Source: Xanthomonas campestris pv. phormiicola (GTDB taxonomy: Bacteria > Pseudomonadota > Gammaproteobacteria > Xanthomonadales > Xanthomonadaceae). From it: a stretch of DNA of 64,000 nt. The DNA lies in the NCBI GenBank assembly GCA_025666215.1, contig CP102593.1, positions 4,539,001 through 4,603,000 on the forward strand. Reading direction: 5' to 3'. The notes under the pieces are model-generated. The model saw only the letters and a list, made by a program, of their open reading frames with translations, searched no databases and was not told where the DNA came from. Shown here piece by piece: positions 54,082 through 61,684 of the stretch. How positions within the stretch are numbered: the first letter of the stretch is position 1; every line of letters starts with the position of its first letter. The position numbers and the translations under genes are program-made.

Positions 54082-56526
54082 TCAGCGCGGCCGCCAGCGG
54101 TTCAGCAGCAGGGAATTGGCCAGCACCGAGATCGAACTCAGCGCCATCGCCGCGCCGGCGAGCACCGGATTGAGCAGGCCCAACGCGGCCAGCGGGATGC
54201 CGAGCACGTTGTAGAAAAAGGCGAAGAACAGGTTCTGGCGGATCTTGCGCAAGGTCGCCGCGGACAGGTCGATGGCGGTGGCCACGCCGTCCAGGTCGCC
54301 ATGCACCAGCACCACGTCGGCCGCTTCCACGGCGATGTCCGAACCGGCGCCGATGGCGAAGCTGACGTCGGCGGCGGCCAGCGCCGGCGCATCGTTGATG
54401 CCGTCGCCGACCATGCCGACGTGCGCGCCGCGCTCGGCCTGCAGGCGCCGTACTTCCTCGGCCTTGTGCTGCGGCAGCACCTCGGCCAGCACCCGCGCGA
54501 TGCCGGTCTGCGCGGCCACGGCCTGCGCGACATGGCGGTTGTCGCCGCTGAGCATGACCACCTCGATGCCGCGCGCCTTGAGCCGCGCCACCGCCTCGAG
54601 GGCACCGGCGCGCAACGGATCGGCGATGCCGATGTAGCCGGCCAGGCGGCCGTCCAGCGCGACCGCGACCAGGCTCTGGCCCTTGGCCTGCGCCGCCTCG
54701 GCCCGCTGCAGCAGCGCCGCGTCCGGCGCCTGCACGCACAGCTCGCGCAGCCACGCCAGCGACCCCAGCGCCACCTCGCGGGTATCGACGCGGCCGCGCA
54801 CGCCCTTGCCGGGCACCGTCTCGACCGCCGCCACCGGCAGCGGCAGCGTCCCGCGCACGCCGTCGTCGGCGGCGCGCCGCACGATCGCTTCGGCCAGCGG
54901 ATGCGCCGACCCGACCTCCAGCGCGGCGGCCAGTCGCAGCAGCGCCGTCGCATCGCCGCCTTGCGCCACGCCGATCGCGGTCACCTGCGGCCGGCCTTCG
55001 GTCAGGGTGCCGGTCTTGTCCAGCACCAGCGTGCTCAGCGCGCGGGCGCGCTCCAGCACCTCGGCGTTGCGGATCAGGATGCCGGCCCTGGCGCCCACGC
55101 CGGTGCCGACCATGATCGCGGTCGGCGTGGCCAGGCCCAGCGCGCACGGACAGGCGATCACCAGCACCGCCACCGCATGCACCAGCGCGGTGGCAAAACT
55201 GCCGCTCAGCCACCAGGTCGCGGCCAGGGTGAGCATGGCGATGGCGATCACCGCCGGCACGAACACGCCGGCGATGCGATCGACCAGATGCTGGATCGGC
55301 GCCTTGGAGCCCTGCGCCGCATCGACCATGCGGATGATCTGCGCCAGCAGCGTGTCGGCGCCGACCCCGGTGGCGCGCGCGCGCAGCATGCCGAACTGGT
55401 TCACGGTGGCGGCGAACAGGCGGCTGCCCGGCTCCTTGGCCACCGGCATCGCCTCGCCCGACAGCATCGCCTCGTCCACGCTGGAACGGCCGTCGAGCAC
55501 CTCGCCGTCCACCGGCACGCGCTCGCCGGCGGCGACCACGAACACATCGCCGACGACCAGCTCGGCGACATCGATGTCCACGATCGCGCCGTCGCGCTCC
55601 ACCCTGGCGGTCTTGGGCTTGAGGTCGAGCAGCGCACGGATCGCCGACGAGGTCCTGCGCCTGGCGCGCGCTTCCAGCAGGCGCCCGAGCAGGATCAAGG
55701 TGATGATCGACGCGCTGGCCTCGAAGTACACATGCTGCCCGGCCAGGCCGAACACGGTGACCGCGGCGCTGTACAGATAGGCCATGCCGGTGCCGAGCGC
55801 GACCAGCACGTCCATGTTGGCGCGGCCGTTGCGCAACGCCCTGAACCCGGCGCGGTAGAAGCGCGCGCCAATCCACAATTGCACCGGCGTGGCCAGCAGC
55901 AGTTGCAGCCAGCGCGGCAAGGGCTCGGCGTGCGCGCCGCTGAGCGCATGGGCGATGCCGGAGATGTCGAACATGCCGAACATCTGCACGAACAACGGCA
56001 GGGTCAGCAGCGCCGATGCGGCGAACAGGCCCAGTTCGCGATGCCAGGCGCGGCGCTCGGCCCGTTCGCGTGCCGCCACCTGCGTCCCGTCCATTTCGCC
56101 GATGGCGCTGGCGCCGAAGCCGGCGCTGCCGATCCGCGCGACGATGTCGGCCGGCGCGATCAACTCCGGCACGTACGCCACGCGCGCCTTGGCCGAGGCC
56201 AGATTGACGCCGCCGGCGACCACCCCGGGCGTCTTCGCCAGCACCGCCTCGATCGCGGCCGCGCAGGACGCGCAGCTCATGCCGCTGAGTTCCAGGGTCA
56301 GCGTCTGCGTCGGCACCGTGTAGCCGGCCTGCGCGATGCGCTGCAGCAGCGTCCGCGCATCGACCTGCTGCGGGTCGTAGTCCAGGCGGACGCGCGCGGC
56401 GGCGTAGTTGGCCTGGGCATCGACTCCGGGCAATTGCCGGAGCGCCCGCTCCAGGCCGACTGCGCAGGAGGCGCAGCTCATGCCCTGCACCGGCAGGCTC
56501 AACGTGGTGGTGGTCGCAGCGTTCAT
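54082..56526 (-). CDS. cueA: Cu(I)-exporting P1B-type ATPase
   Basis: An 814-residue inner-membrane copper pump. It has two N-terminal HMA domains, each with GMSCASC (about 15-21 and 82-88), then eight predicted transmembrane helices with the CPC translocation motif at about 459-461 (CPCALGLATPTA). The actuator domain has SGEAMPV, the phosphorylation site DKTGTLTEG is at about 503, the nucleotide domain has GSAHPLAE, and the hinge GDGINDAPAL is at about 707. The ATG overlaps the cueR stop (ATGA), so regulator and pump are co-expressed. Confidence 0.96.
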   Translation of the reverse strand: MNAATTTTLSLPVQGMSCASCAVGLERALRQLPGVDAQANYAAARVRLDYDPQQVDARTLLQRIAQAGYTVPTQTLTLELSGMSCASCAAAIEAVLAKTPGVVAGGVNLASAKARVAYVPELIAPADIVARIGSAGFGASAIGEMDGTQVAARERAERRAWHRELGLFAASALLTLPLFVQMFGMFDISGIAHALSGAHAEPLPRWLQLLLATPVQLWIGARFYRAGFRALRNGRANMDVLVALGTGMAYLYSAAVTVFGLAGQHVYFEASASIITLILLGRLLEARARRRTSSAIRALLDLKPKTARVERDGAIVDIDVAELVVGDVFVVAAGERVPVDGEVLDGRSSVDEAMLSGEAMPVAKEPGSRLFAATVNQFGMLRARATGVGADTLLAQIIRMVDAAQGSKAPIQHLVDRIAGVFVPAVIAIAMLTLAATWWLSGSFATALVHAVAVLVIACPCALGLATPTAIMVGTGVGARAGILIRNAEVLERARALSTLVLDKTGTLTEGRPQVTAIGVAQGGDATALLRLAAALEVGSAHPLAEAIVRRAADDGVRGTLPLPVAAVETVPGKGVRGRVDTREVALGSLAWLRELCVQAPDAALLQRAEAAQAKGQSLVAVALDGRLAGYIGIADPLRAGALEAVARLKARGIEVVMLSGDNRHVAQAVAAQTGIARVLAEVLPQHKAEEVRRLQAERGAHVGMVGDGINDAPALAAADVSFAIGAGSDIAVEAADVVLVHGDLDGVATAIDLSAATLRKIRQNLFFAFFYNVLGIPLAALGLLNPVLAGAAMALSSISVLANSLLLNRWRPR

Positions 56527-56966
56527 GGCTGCAGTTTGCCCGCCGCCGCGTCGCCGCGGATATCGCCGAGGATCGGGCAGCATTCGGGCTCCCCGCTGCC
56601 CGGGCAGTCGGCGACCAGCACGGCCAGCGCATCGCGCATCTCGGTCAGCTGCGCGATGCGCCGATCCAGTTCGTGCAGGCGCTTGCTGGCGCGCTGCTTG
56701 ATGCCCTGCACGCCATGCAGGCGGTCGTCCTGCAGCGCGAGCAGGTCGCCGATCTCCTCCAGCGAGAAGCCCAGGTCCTTGGCGCGGCGGATGAAACGCA
56801 CCCGCTCCACGGCGCCAGCGTCGTAGTCGCGGTAGCCGGACGCGCGCCGCGGCGGCGCCGGCAGCAGGCCCTGGCGCTCGTAGTAGCGGACCGTGTCGAT
56901 GGCGACGTCGGCCTGGCGCGCGAGCGCGCCGATGGTGAAGCGGGACGGAGGGGCGACCGGTTTCAT
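56523..56966 (-). CDS. cueR: CueR-type MerR family copper-responsive regulator
   Basis: A 147-residue MerR protein. The winged helix-turn-helix is FTIGALARQADVAIDTVRYY (about 9-28) with ERQGLLPAP and GYRDYD. A dimerisation coiled coil follows, then the Cu(I)-binding loop DCPGSGEPECC, in which two cysteines are separated by seven residues as in CueR. It activates the downstream Cu(I) ATPase. A MerR-type promoter with an 8+8 base palindrome is directly upstream, indicating autoregulation. Start ATG 56966. Confidence 0.93.
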   Translation of the reverse strand: MKPVAPPSRFTIGALARQADVAIDTVRYYERQGLLPAPPRRASGYRDYDAGAVERVRFIRRAKDLGFSLEEIGDLLALQDDRLHGVQGIKQRASKRLHELDRRIAQLTEMRDALAVLVADCPGSGEPECCPILGDIRGDAAAGKLQP

Positions 56967-56972
56967 GCGTCC

Positions 56973-57004
56973 AACCTACTCCCTGGACGTCGGTCCAGGG
57001 TCAA
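56973..57004 (-). promoter_or_regulatory. CueR-type operator/promoter
   Basis: On the minus strand a -35 TTGACC (57004-56999) and a -10-like GTAGGT are separated by 19-20 bases, the long spacer of MerR-activated promoters. The spacer contains the palindrome arms CCCTGGAC and GTCCAGGG. It lies just upstream of cueR. Confidence 0.75.
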
Positions 57005-57140
57005 GCCGGTGTCCACGATTGTGCGCGAAGCGTTCATTGGCGGCTCACGCAGCGGCCAACGCCTTGCCCGGCGGGCATCGCCGCGCCAACTCGCCCGCCC
57101 TGGACCCGGCTCCAGGGTGCCGCGCCGGCGAACCGCGCGC

Positions 57141-57168
57141 TTGCCGGCCGCGATCACTCCAGTATTCT
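57141..57168 (+). promoter_or_regulatory. Promoter of copLAB
   Basis: TTGCCG (57141-57146) and TATTCT (57163-57168) are separated by 16 bases, upstream of copL. The predicted start is near 57175. Confidence 0.5.
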
Positions 57169-57199
57169 CTGCACGTCCCCCCAGCGGCTTTTGCGTTCC

Positions 57200-57646
57200 G
57201 TGCCGATCTTCGCCCTGCTGACCCGCCTGCTGCTGTGCCTGAGCCTGCTGCTCAATGGCGCCGGCACGGCCGTGGCGATGCCGGGCATGCACGGCATGGA
57301 CGACGCAGCGCCAGGCACGGACCATGACCATGCCATGGCCGCAGGCCATGCCGGCAGGCACCTGCATGCCGCGCAGGTCGCCAGCGCGGCGATGCCCTGT
57401 CATGAAGCCACGCCGGCGCAGGTACGCGAACACGAGCACGACGGCGACGGCCACAGCAAGGGCGGCAAGCACGGCTGCTGCGGCACCGCGGCCGGATGCC
57501 AGTGCCCGCATGCGCAGCCGCTGCCGGCGCTGATCGCGCTGCCGCTGGCCTTGCCGGTCGCCGCGCAACGCCTGTTCCCCGGCGGCCGCCAGGATGGCCG
57601 CGGTGCGCCCGGCCTGCCCCGGCTGGAGCGACCTCCCAGCGCCTGA
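57200..57646 (+). CDS. copL: CopL family copper-responsive regulatory protein
   Basis: A 148-residue exported protein of the Xanthomonas CopL family. A signal peptide (LLTRLLLCLSLLLNGAGTAV) is followed by a short mature part rich in His, Met and Cys (PGMHGMDD, DHDHAMAAGHAG, MPCHEATPAQ, HGCCGTAAGCQCPH), suited to bind copper. In Xanthomonas, CopL is needed for copper-induced expression of copAB. GTG 57200 is used; TTG 57191 is an alternative with no better ribosome site. copA follows in the same direction. Confidence 0.87.
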   Translation: MPIFALLTRLLLCLSLLLNGAGTAVAMPGMHGMDDAAPGTDHDHAMAAGHAGRHLHAAQVASAAMPCHEATPAQVREHEHDGDGHSKGGKHGCCGTAAGCQCPHAQPLPALIALPLALPVAAQRLFPGGRQDGRGAPGLPRLERPPSA

Positions 57647-57761
57647 TCGCGACGCCGCCGCCCGCTCGGGCGGCGCCACGGCGACCGCGCATCCGCGCGC
57701 CGTCGCTTCCGCGCACGCACCGCCCACGCGGTCGCGCATCGCATCGCATCGAGGCTCGCTC

Positions 57762-59573
57762 ATGAAACCACCTTCCTCCGGCCTGCCGGCGCTGCCGTCG
57801 CGGCGCCGCTTCGTCACCGGACTGGCGCTGGGCGCCGCCGCCGGCCTCGGCGGCCTGTCGCTGCGGCAAGCCCAGGCCGCAACGCTGGCGCGCAATGGCG
57901 CCGTGCCGTATCAGCTGCACGGCACCGACTTCGACCTCAGCATCGGCAGCGCGCGGGTCAACTTCACCGGGCGCGAGCGCCCGGCCATCACCGTCAACGG
58001 CAGCGTGCCGGCGCCGATCCTGCGCTGGCGCGAAGGCGACAGCGTCAAGGTGCGCGTGGCCAACCGCCTGCCCGGGCACACCCAGACCTCGGTGCACTGG
58101 CACGGCCTCCTGCTGCCGGCGAACATGGACGGCGTGCCCGGCATGAGTTTCGACGGCATCCATCCCGGCGAAAGCTACCGCTACCGTTTCACCCTGCGCC
58201 AGTCGGGCACCTACTGGTACCACAGCCACTCGCTGCACCAGGAACAGGCCGGCCTGTACGGCGCGATCGTGATCGACCCGCTGCAGCCGCCGCCCTACCA
58301 CTACGACCGCGAACACGTGCTGCTGCTGTCGGACTGGACCGACCTGGACCCGGCGGCGCTGTTCCGGCGGCTGAAGAAGATGCCGTCCTACGACAACACC
58401 TACCAGCGCACCGTCGGCGACTTCCTGCGCGACGCGCGCGAAGACGGCCTGCGCGCCACCCTCGCCGACCGCGGCATGTGGGGACGCATGCGGATGACGC
58501 CCAGCGACCTGTCCGACGTCAACGCCAACACCTACACCTACCTGCTCAACGGCGTCGCCCCCGGCGGCAACTGGACCGGCGAGTTCCGTCCCGGCGAGAA
58601 GCTGCTGCTGCGCCTGATCAACGCCTCCAGCATGACCTACTTCGACCTGCGCATCCCCGGGCTGAAGATGACCGTGGTCGCCGCCGACGGGCAATACGTG
58701 CACCCGGTGAGCGTGGACGAACTGCGCATCGCCGCGGCCGAGACCTACGACGTGCTGGTCGAACCCGGCGGCCAGGACGCCTACACCGTGTTCGCCCAGG
58801 ACATGGGCCGCACCGGCTATGCGCGCGGCACCCTGGCCGTGCGCCAGGGACTGCAGGCACCGGTACCGGCCAACGATCCGCGCCCGCTGCTGCGCATGCA
58901 GGACATGGGCCACGCCATGGGCGGGCACGCCGGCATGGACCATGGCGGCGGCGCAACCGCGATGAAAGGCATGGAAGGCGGCTGCGGCGCCAGCATGGGC
59001 ATGGCCGCCATGGCCGGCATGCATCACGCCACGCCCGCAGCGCCCAGCGCGCACGCGCACCCGCGCAGCGAACGCGGCAATCCGCTGGTGGACATGCAAT
59101 CCTCCGCGACCACGCCGAAGCTGGACGATCCCGGCATCGGCCTGCGCGGCAACGGCCGCCGGGTGCTGACCTATGCCGACCTGCACAGCCTGTTCGACGA
59201 CCCCGACGGCCGCGAACCCGGGCGCGAGATCGAACTGCACCTGACCGGCAACATGGAGAAGTTCGCCTGGTCCTTCGACGGCATCCCGTTCGCCAGCGCC
59301 GAGCCGCTGCGGCTCAACTACGGCGAACGCCTGCGCATCGTGCTGGTCAACGACACGATGATGCAGCACCCGATCCACCTGCACGGCATGTGGAGCGACG
59401 TGGAGAACGCCGCCGGCCGCTTCCAGGTGCGCAAGCACACCGTGGACATGCCGCCGGGCACGCGCCGCAGCTACCGCGTGCGCGCCGACGCGCTGGGCCG
59501 CTGGGCCTACCACTGCCATCTGCTGTACCACATGGACGGCGGCATGATGCGCGAAGTGCGGGTGGACGCATGA
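57762..59573 (+). CDS. copA: Copper resistance multicopper oxidase CopA
   Basis: A 603-residue periplasmic multicopper oxidase. The Tat signal is SRRRFVTGLALGAAAG (about 14-29). Copper ligand motifs are HWHGLLLPANMDG, YWYHSHSLHQEQAGLYG, HPIHLHGMW and the type-1 site WAYHCHLLYHMDGGM. A Met/His/Gly-rich segment (about 380-425) is the extra copper-binding insert of the CopA family. It probably oxidises Cu(I) to Cu(II) and sequesters copper in the periplasm. The stop overlaps the copB start. Confidence 0.96.
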   Translation: MKPPSSGLPALPSRRRFVTGLALGAAAGLGGLSLRQAQAATLARNGAVPYQLHGTDFDLSIGSARVNFTGRERPAITVNGSVPAPILRWREGDSVKVRVANRLPGHTQTSVHWHGLLLPANMDGVPGMSFDGIHPGESYRYRFTLRQSGTYWYHSHSLHQEQAGLYGAIVIDPLQPPPYHYDREHVLLLSDWTDLDPAALFRRLKKMPSYDNTYQRTVGDFLRDAREDGLRATLADRGMWGRMRMTPSDLSDVNANTYTYLLNGVAPGGNWTGEFRPGEKLLLRLINASSMTYFDLRIPGLKMTVVAADGQYVHPVSVDELRIAAAETYDVLVEPGGQDAYTVFAQDMGRTGYARGTLAVRQGLQAPVPANDPRPLLRMQDMGHAMGGHAGMDHGGGATAMKGMEGGCGASMGMAAMAGMHHATPAAPSAHAHPRSERGNPLVDMQSSATTPKLDDPGIGLRGNGRRVLTYADLHSLFDDPDGREPGREIELHLTGNMEKFAWSFDGIPFASAEPLRLNYGERLRIVLVNDTMMQHPIHLHGMWSDVENAAGRFQVRKHTVDMPPGTRRSYRVRADALGRWAYHCHLLYHMDGGMMREVRVDA

Positions 59574-60880
59574 ACGCCGTACCGCTGGCCACGCTCGCGC
59601 AGGCCATTGGCCTGGTGCTGCTGGTCGCGCACGGGGCTGCAGGAGCACAGCATGTGCATGCGCCTGGAGTTGCCGATGCCGATATCGCAGCATCGGCCAC
59701 CGGACCTGCATCCGCATCCACATCCGCACCTGCGGCATGCGTGTGTCCGCCGCCCGCCGTCGCCGGCGGCGATGACGCAGCGACGGCGCATGCCGGCATC
59801 GATCACGCTGCGATGGGTCACGCCGCACAGCTCGCCAATGCTCCGGCCGCCGCGACGGCGCGCGACGGGCGCATGCAGCACATGGACATGGACATGGACA
59901 TGGATCGCGAAGCACATGCCGACCCTGCCATGCCGGACCATGCAGACATGCAGCACATGGACATGCACCCGGCCACGATGGAGCACGGCATGCCGACCGC
60001 AGCGCAGGCCGACAACGCCATGCACGACCACGCCGGGATGCAGCCGGGGACTGCGGAGCCGGGACCCGGGACCAGGGAGCGGGAACCCGCAAAAGCCGAA
60101 GCGCGCCATGCTCACTCCAGTACAGCGGCGACGTGCGCCTGCGCCGGTGCGCCCGCGTCGGCGCTACCGCGCGAGCCGATCCCCGCGCTCACCGATGCCG
60201 ACCGCGCCGCCGCGTTCCCGGTCCTGCGTCCGCACGCGATGCCGCATGCGCCGTCGCGCACTGGCTACCTGCTGTTCGACCGGCTGGAGGGCTGGGACAA
60301 CGACCGCGGCAGCGGCCAGGCCTGGGAGGCCAGCGCCTGGTACGGCGGCGACATCGACCGGCTGTGGTTGCGCAGCGAAGGCGAGCGCAGCGGCGGCCGC
60401 ACCGACGCGGCGGACCTGGAAGCGCTGTACGGCCACGCGGTGTCGCCTTGGTGGGACTTGCTGGTCGGCGTGAAACAGGACGTCGCCCCCGGCGATGCAC
60501 GCACCTCCGCCGCGTTCGGCGTGCAGGGCATGGCGCCGTACAAGTTCGAGGTCGCGGCCACGCTGTACGTCGGCGAAGGCGGCAAGGCCAGCGCACGGCT
60601 GCAAGGCGAATACGACGTGCTGCTGACAAACCGCTGGATCCTGCAGCCGCGGCTGGAAGCGGATGTGGCATTCGCCGACGATCGCGCACGCGGCATCGGC
60701 AGCGGCCTGTCCACGCTCGAGGCCGGGCTGCGCCTGCGCTACGCGATCAGCCGCCGCTTCGCGCCGTATCTGGGCGTGGTCCACGAGCGCGCGTTCGGCG
60801 CCACGGGCGACTATCGGCGCGACGCGGGAGACGCCATGCGCGACACCCGCGTGGTGGCGGGCGTGCGGGTCTGGTTCTAG
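59570..60880 (+). CDS. copB: Copper resistance outer-membrane protein CopB
   Basis: A 436-residue outer-membrane protein. Residues 1-26 are a signal peptide. A long low-complexity His/Met/Asp-rich copper-binding region (about 27-200, with HMDMDMDMD and MQHMDMHP) is followed by the conserved CopB beta-barrel domain (about 220-436: GYLLFDRLEGWDNDRG, SAWYGGDIDRLWLRSEGE, VSPWWDLLVGVKQD, RYAISRRFAPYLGVVHERAF). The coding sequence at 60061-60098 contains an in-frame heptamer repeat that encodes about EPGPGTREREPAK. The start overlaps the copA stop (ATGA). Confidence 0.95.
   Translation: MNAVPLATLAQAIGLVLLVAHGAAGAQHVHAPGVADADIAASATGPASASTSAPAACVCPPPAVAGGDDAATAHAGIDHAAMGHAAQLANAPAAATARDGRMQHMDMDMDMDREAHADPAMPDHADMQHMDMHPATMEHGMPTAAQADNAMHDHAGMQPGTAEPGPGTREREPAKAEARHAHSSTAATCACAGAPASALPREPIPALTDADRAAAFPVLRPHAMPHAPSRTGYLLFDRLEGWDNDRGSGQAWEASAWYGGDIDRLWLRSEGERSGGRTDAADLEALYGHAVSPWWDLLVGVKQDVAPGDARTSAAFGVQGMAPYKFEVAATLYVGEGGKASARLQGEYDVLLTNRWILQPRLEADVAFADDRARGIGSGLSTLEAGLRLRYAISRRFAPYLGVVHERAFGATGDYRRDAGDAMRDTRVVAGVRVWF
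60061..60098 (+). repeat. Heptamer element inside copB coding sequence
   Basis: GGGACCC, GGGACCA, GGGAGC and GGGAACC are followed by CGCAAAAGC and GAAGCGCG, the same array-plus-tail structure as the intergenic copies (compare 22077 and 30402). It lies in the low-complexity linker of CopB at about residues 164-177. Confidence 0.7.
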
Positions 60881-60920
60881 CGGCCCATCCCCAACGTCAA
60901 CGAAACGTCGTGGAAACACT

Positions 60921-60988
60921 TGTGGGAGCGACGTCAGTCGCGACGCGCGTTACCGGTGAAGCCCGTCGCGACTGACGTCGCTCCCACA
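60921..60988. repeat. REP-like inverted repeat (GTGG type)
   Basis: Perfect 25-base arms at 60921-60945 and 60964-60988. It differs from the element at 5677 by one base in each arm, and the two changes compensate each other (T-A to G-C pair). It lies after copB and may serve as its terminator. Confidence 0.87.
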
Positions 60989-61070
60989 TGGGCTAGCGGG
61001 CAAGTTCTTCGCGGCCGCGCGTTGCTCGCCACCGGCGCACGCCCATGCATCAATCCAGTGGCACTGCCGC

Positions 61071-61493
61071 TCAGGCGCGCAGCGAACCATCCTCCCCGAT
61101 CCGCCAGCCGCGCGGCGGACGCAGCGCGCCCAGCGTGCGCACCAGTTCCTGGTAGCTGCGCGCCAGCTGCGCGAACAGCCCGGCGTCGCTGGCGCGGGTC
61201 TCGGCCACTTCGTAGTAGGCGCCGCGGCCCAGGTCGATGAAGTAGTCCACGCTGACCCGGCGCCGCTCGGCCACGCCGGGGAACAGGCCGGCGATCAGCA
61301 GGCAACCGTCGCCGACCTCGCGCAGCGCGTCGGCGCGGGCGCGTCCGACCTGCTCCTGCGCGTGCAGCCAGGCCAGCGCCTGGGTACGCGACAGCAGATG
61401 CCCGTCGGCCTGGTAGCGCAGCAACACGAACACCAGATAGCTTTCGCGCGATTCGTCCAGCGGCCGGCCCAGCCGCTGCCCTGCCTCGTGCAC
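61071..61493 (-). CDS. Hypothetical protein, soluble
   Basis: A protein of at least 140 residues (from GTG 61493) with no signal peptide, membrane helix or recognised catalytic motif. It is rich in charged and aromatic residues (ESRESYLVFVLLRYQADGHL, RVSVDYFIDLGRGAYYEVAE, FAQLARSYQELVRTLG). The reading frame stays open to a TAA at about 61589 and has no ATG; a perfect AGGAGG lies four bases before an ATT at 61544, which would give 157 residues beginning with YESFRQGAPAELWQAL. The true start is therefore uncertain. Confidence 0.65.
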   Translation of the reverse strand: MHEAGQRLGRPLDESRESYLVFVLLRYQADGHLLSRTQALAWLHAQEQVGRARADALREVGDGCLLIAGLFPGVAERRRVSVDYFIDLGRGAYYEVAETRASDAGLFAQLARSYQELVRTLGALRPPRGWRIGEDGSLRA

Positions 61494-61684
61494 CAGCGCC
61501 TGCCACAGCTCGGCCGGCGCCCCCTGTCTGAAAGACTCGTAAATGCGTCCTCCTGCGTGGTGGGAACCCTCGCCAGGAGCTTATGCATATCCCGGGCCAC
61601 TGCGTTGGCAGCCGCGGGCGCAGGCTGCCAATCGCGGGCCGACCTGCCGCGCTGCGAGCGCGGCCGTCGGCAAGCGCCAGACGC

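Noticed and set aside
54007..56826. Antisense frame of about 940 codons over the Cu(I) ATPase
   Set aside because: The translation is His/Arg/Gly-rich noise complementary to the ATPase codons.
57252..60092. Antisense frame of about 950 codons over copL-copA-copB
   Set aside because: It spans three well-supported genes on the other strand and shows no domain.
61295..61600. 101-codon frame beginning MARDMHKLLARV opposite/overlapping the hypothetical gene start
   Set aside because: After about 25 residues it becomes Arg/Cys-rich shadow of the hypothetical gene. Its presence could hint at a frameshift at the gene's 5' end, but nothing else supports that.
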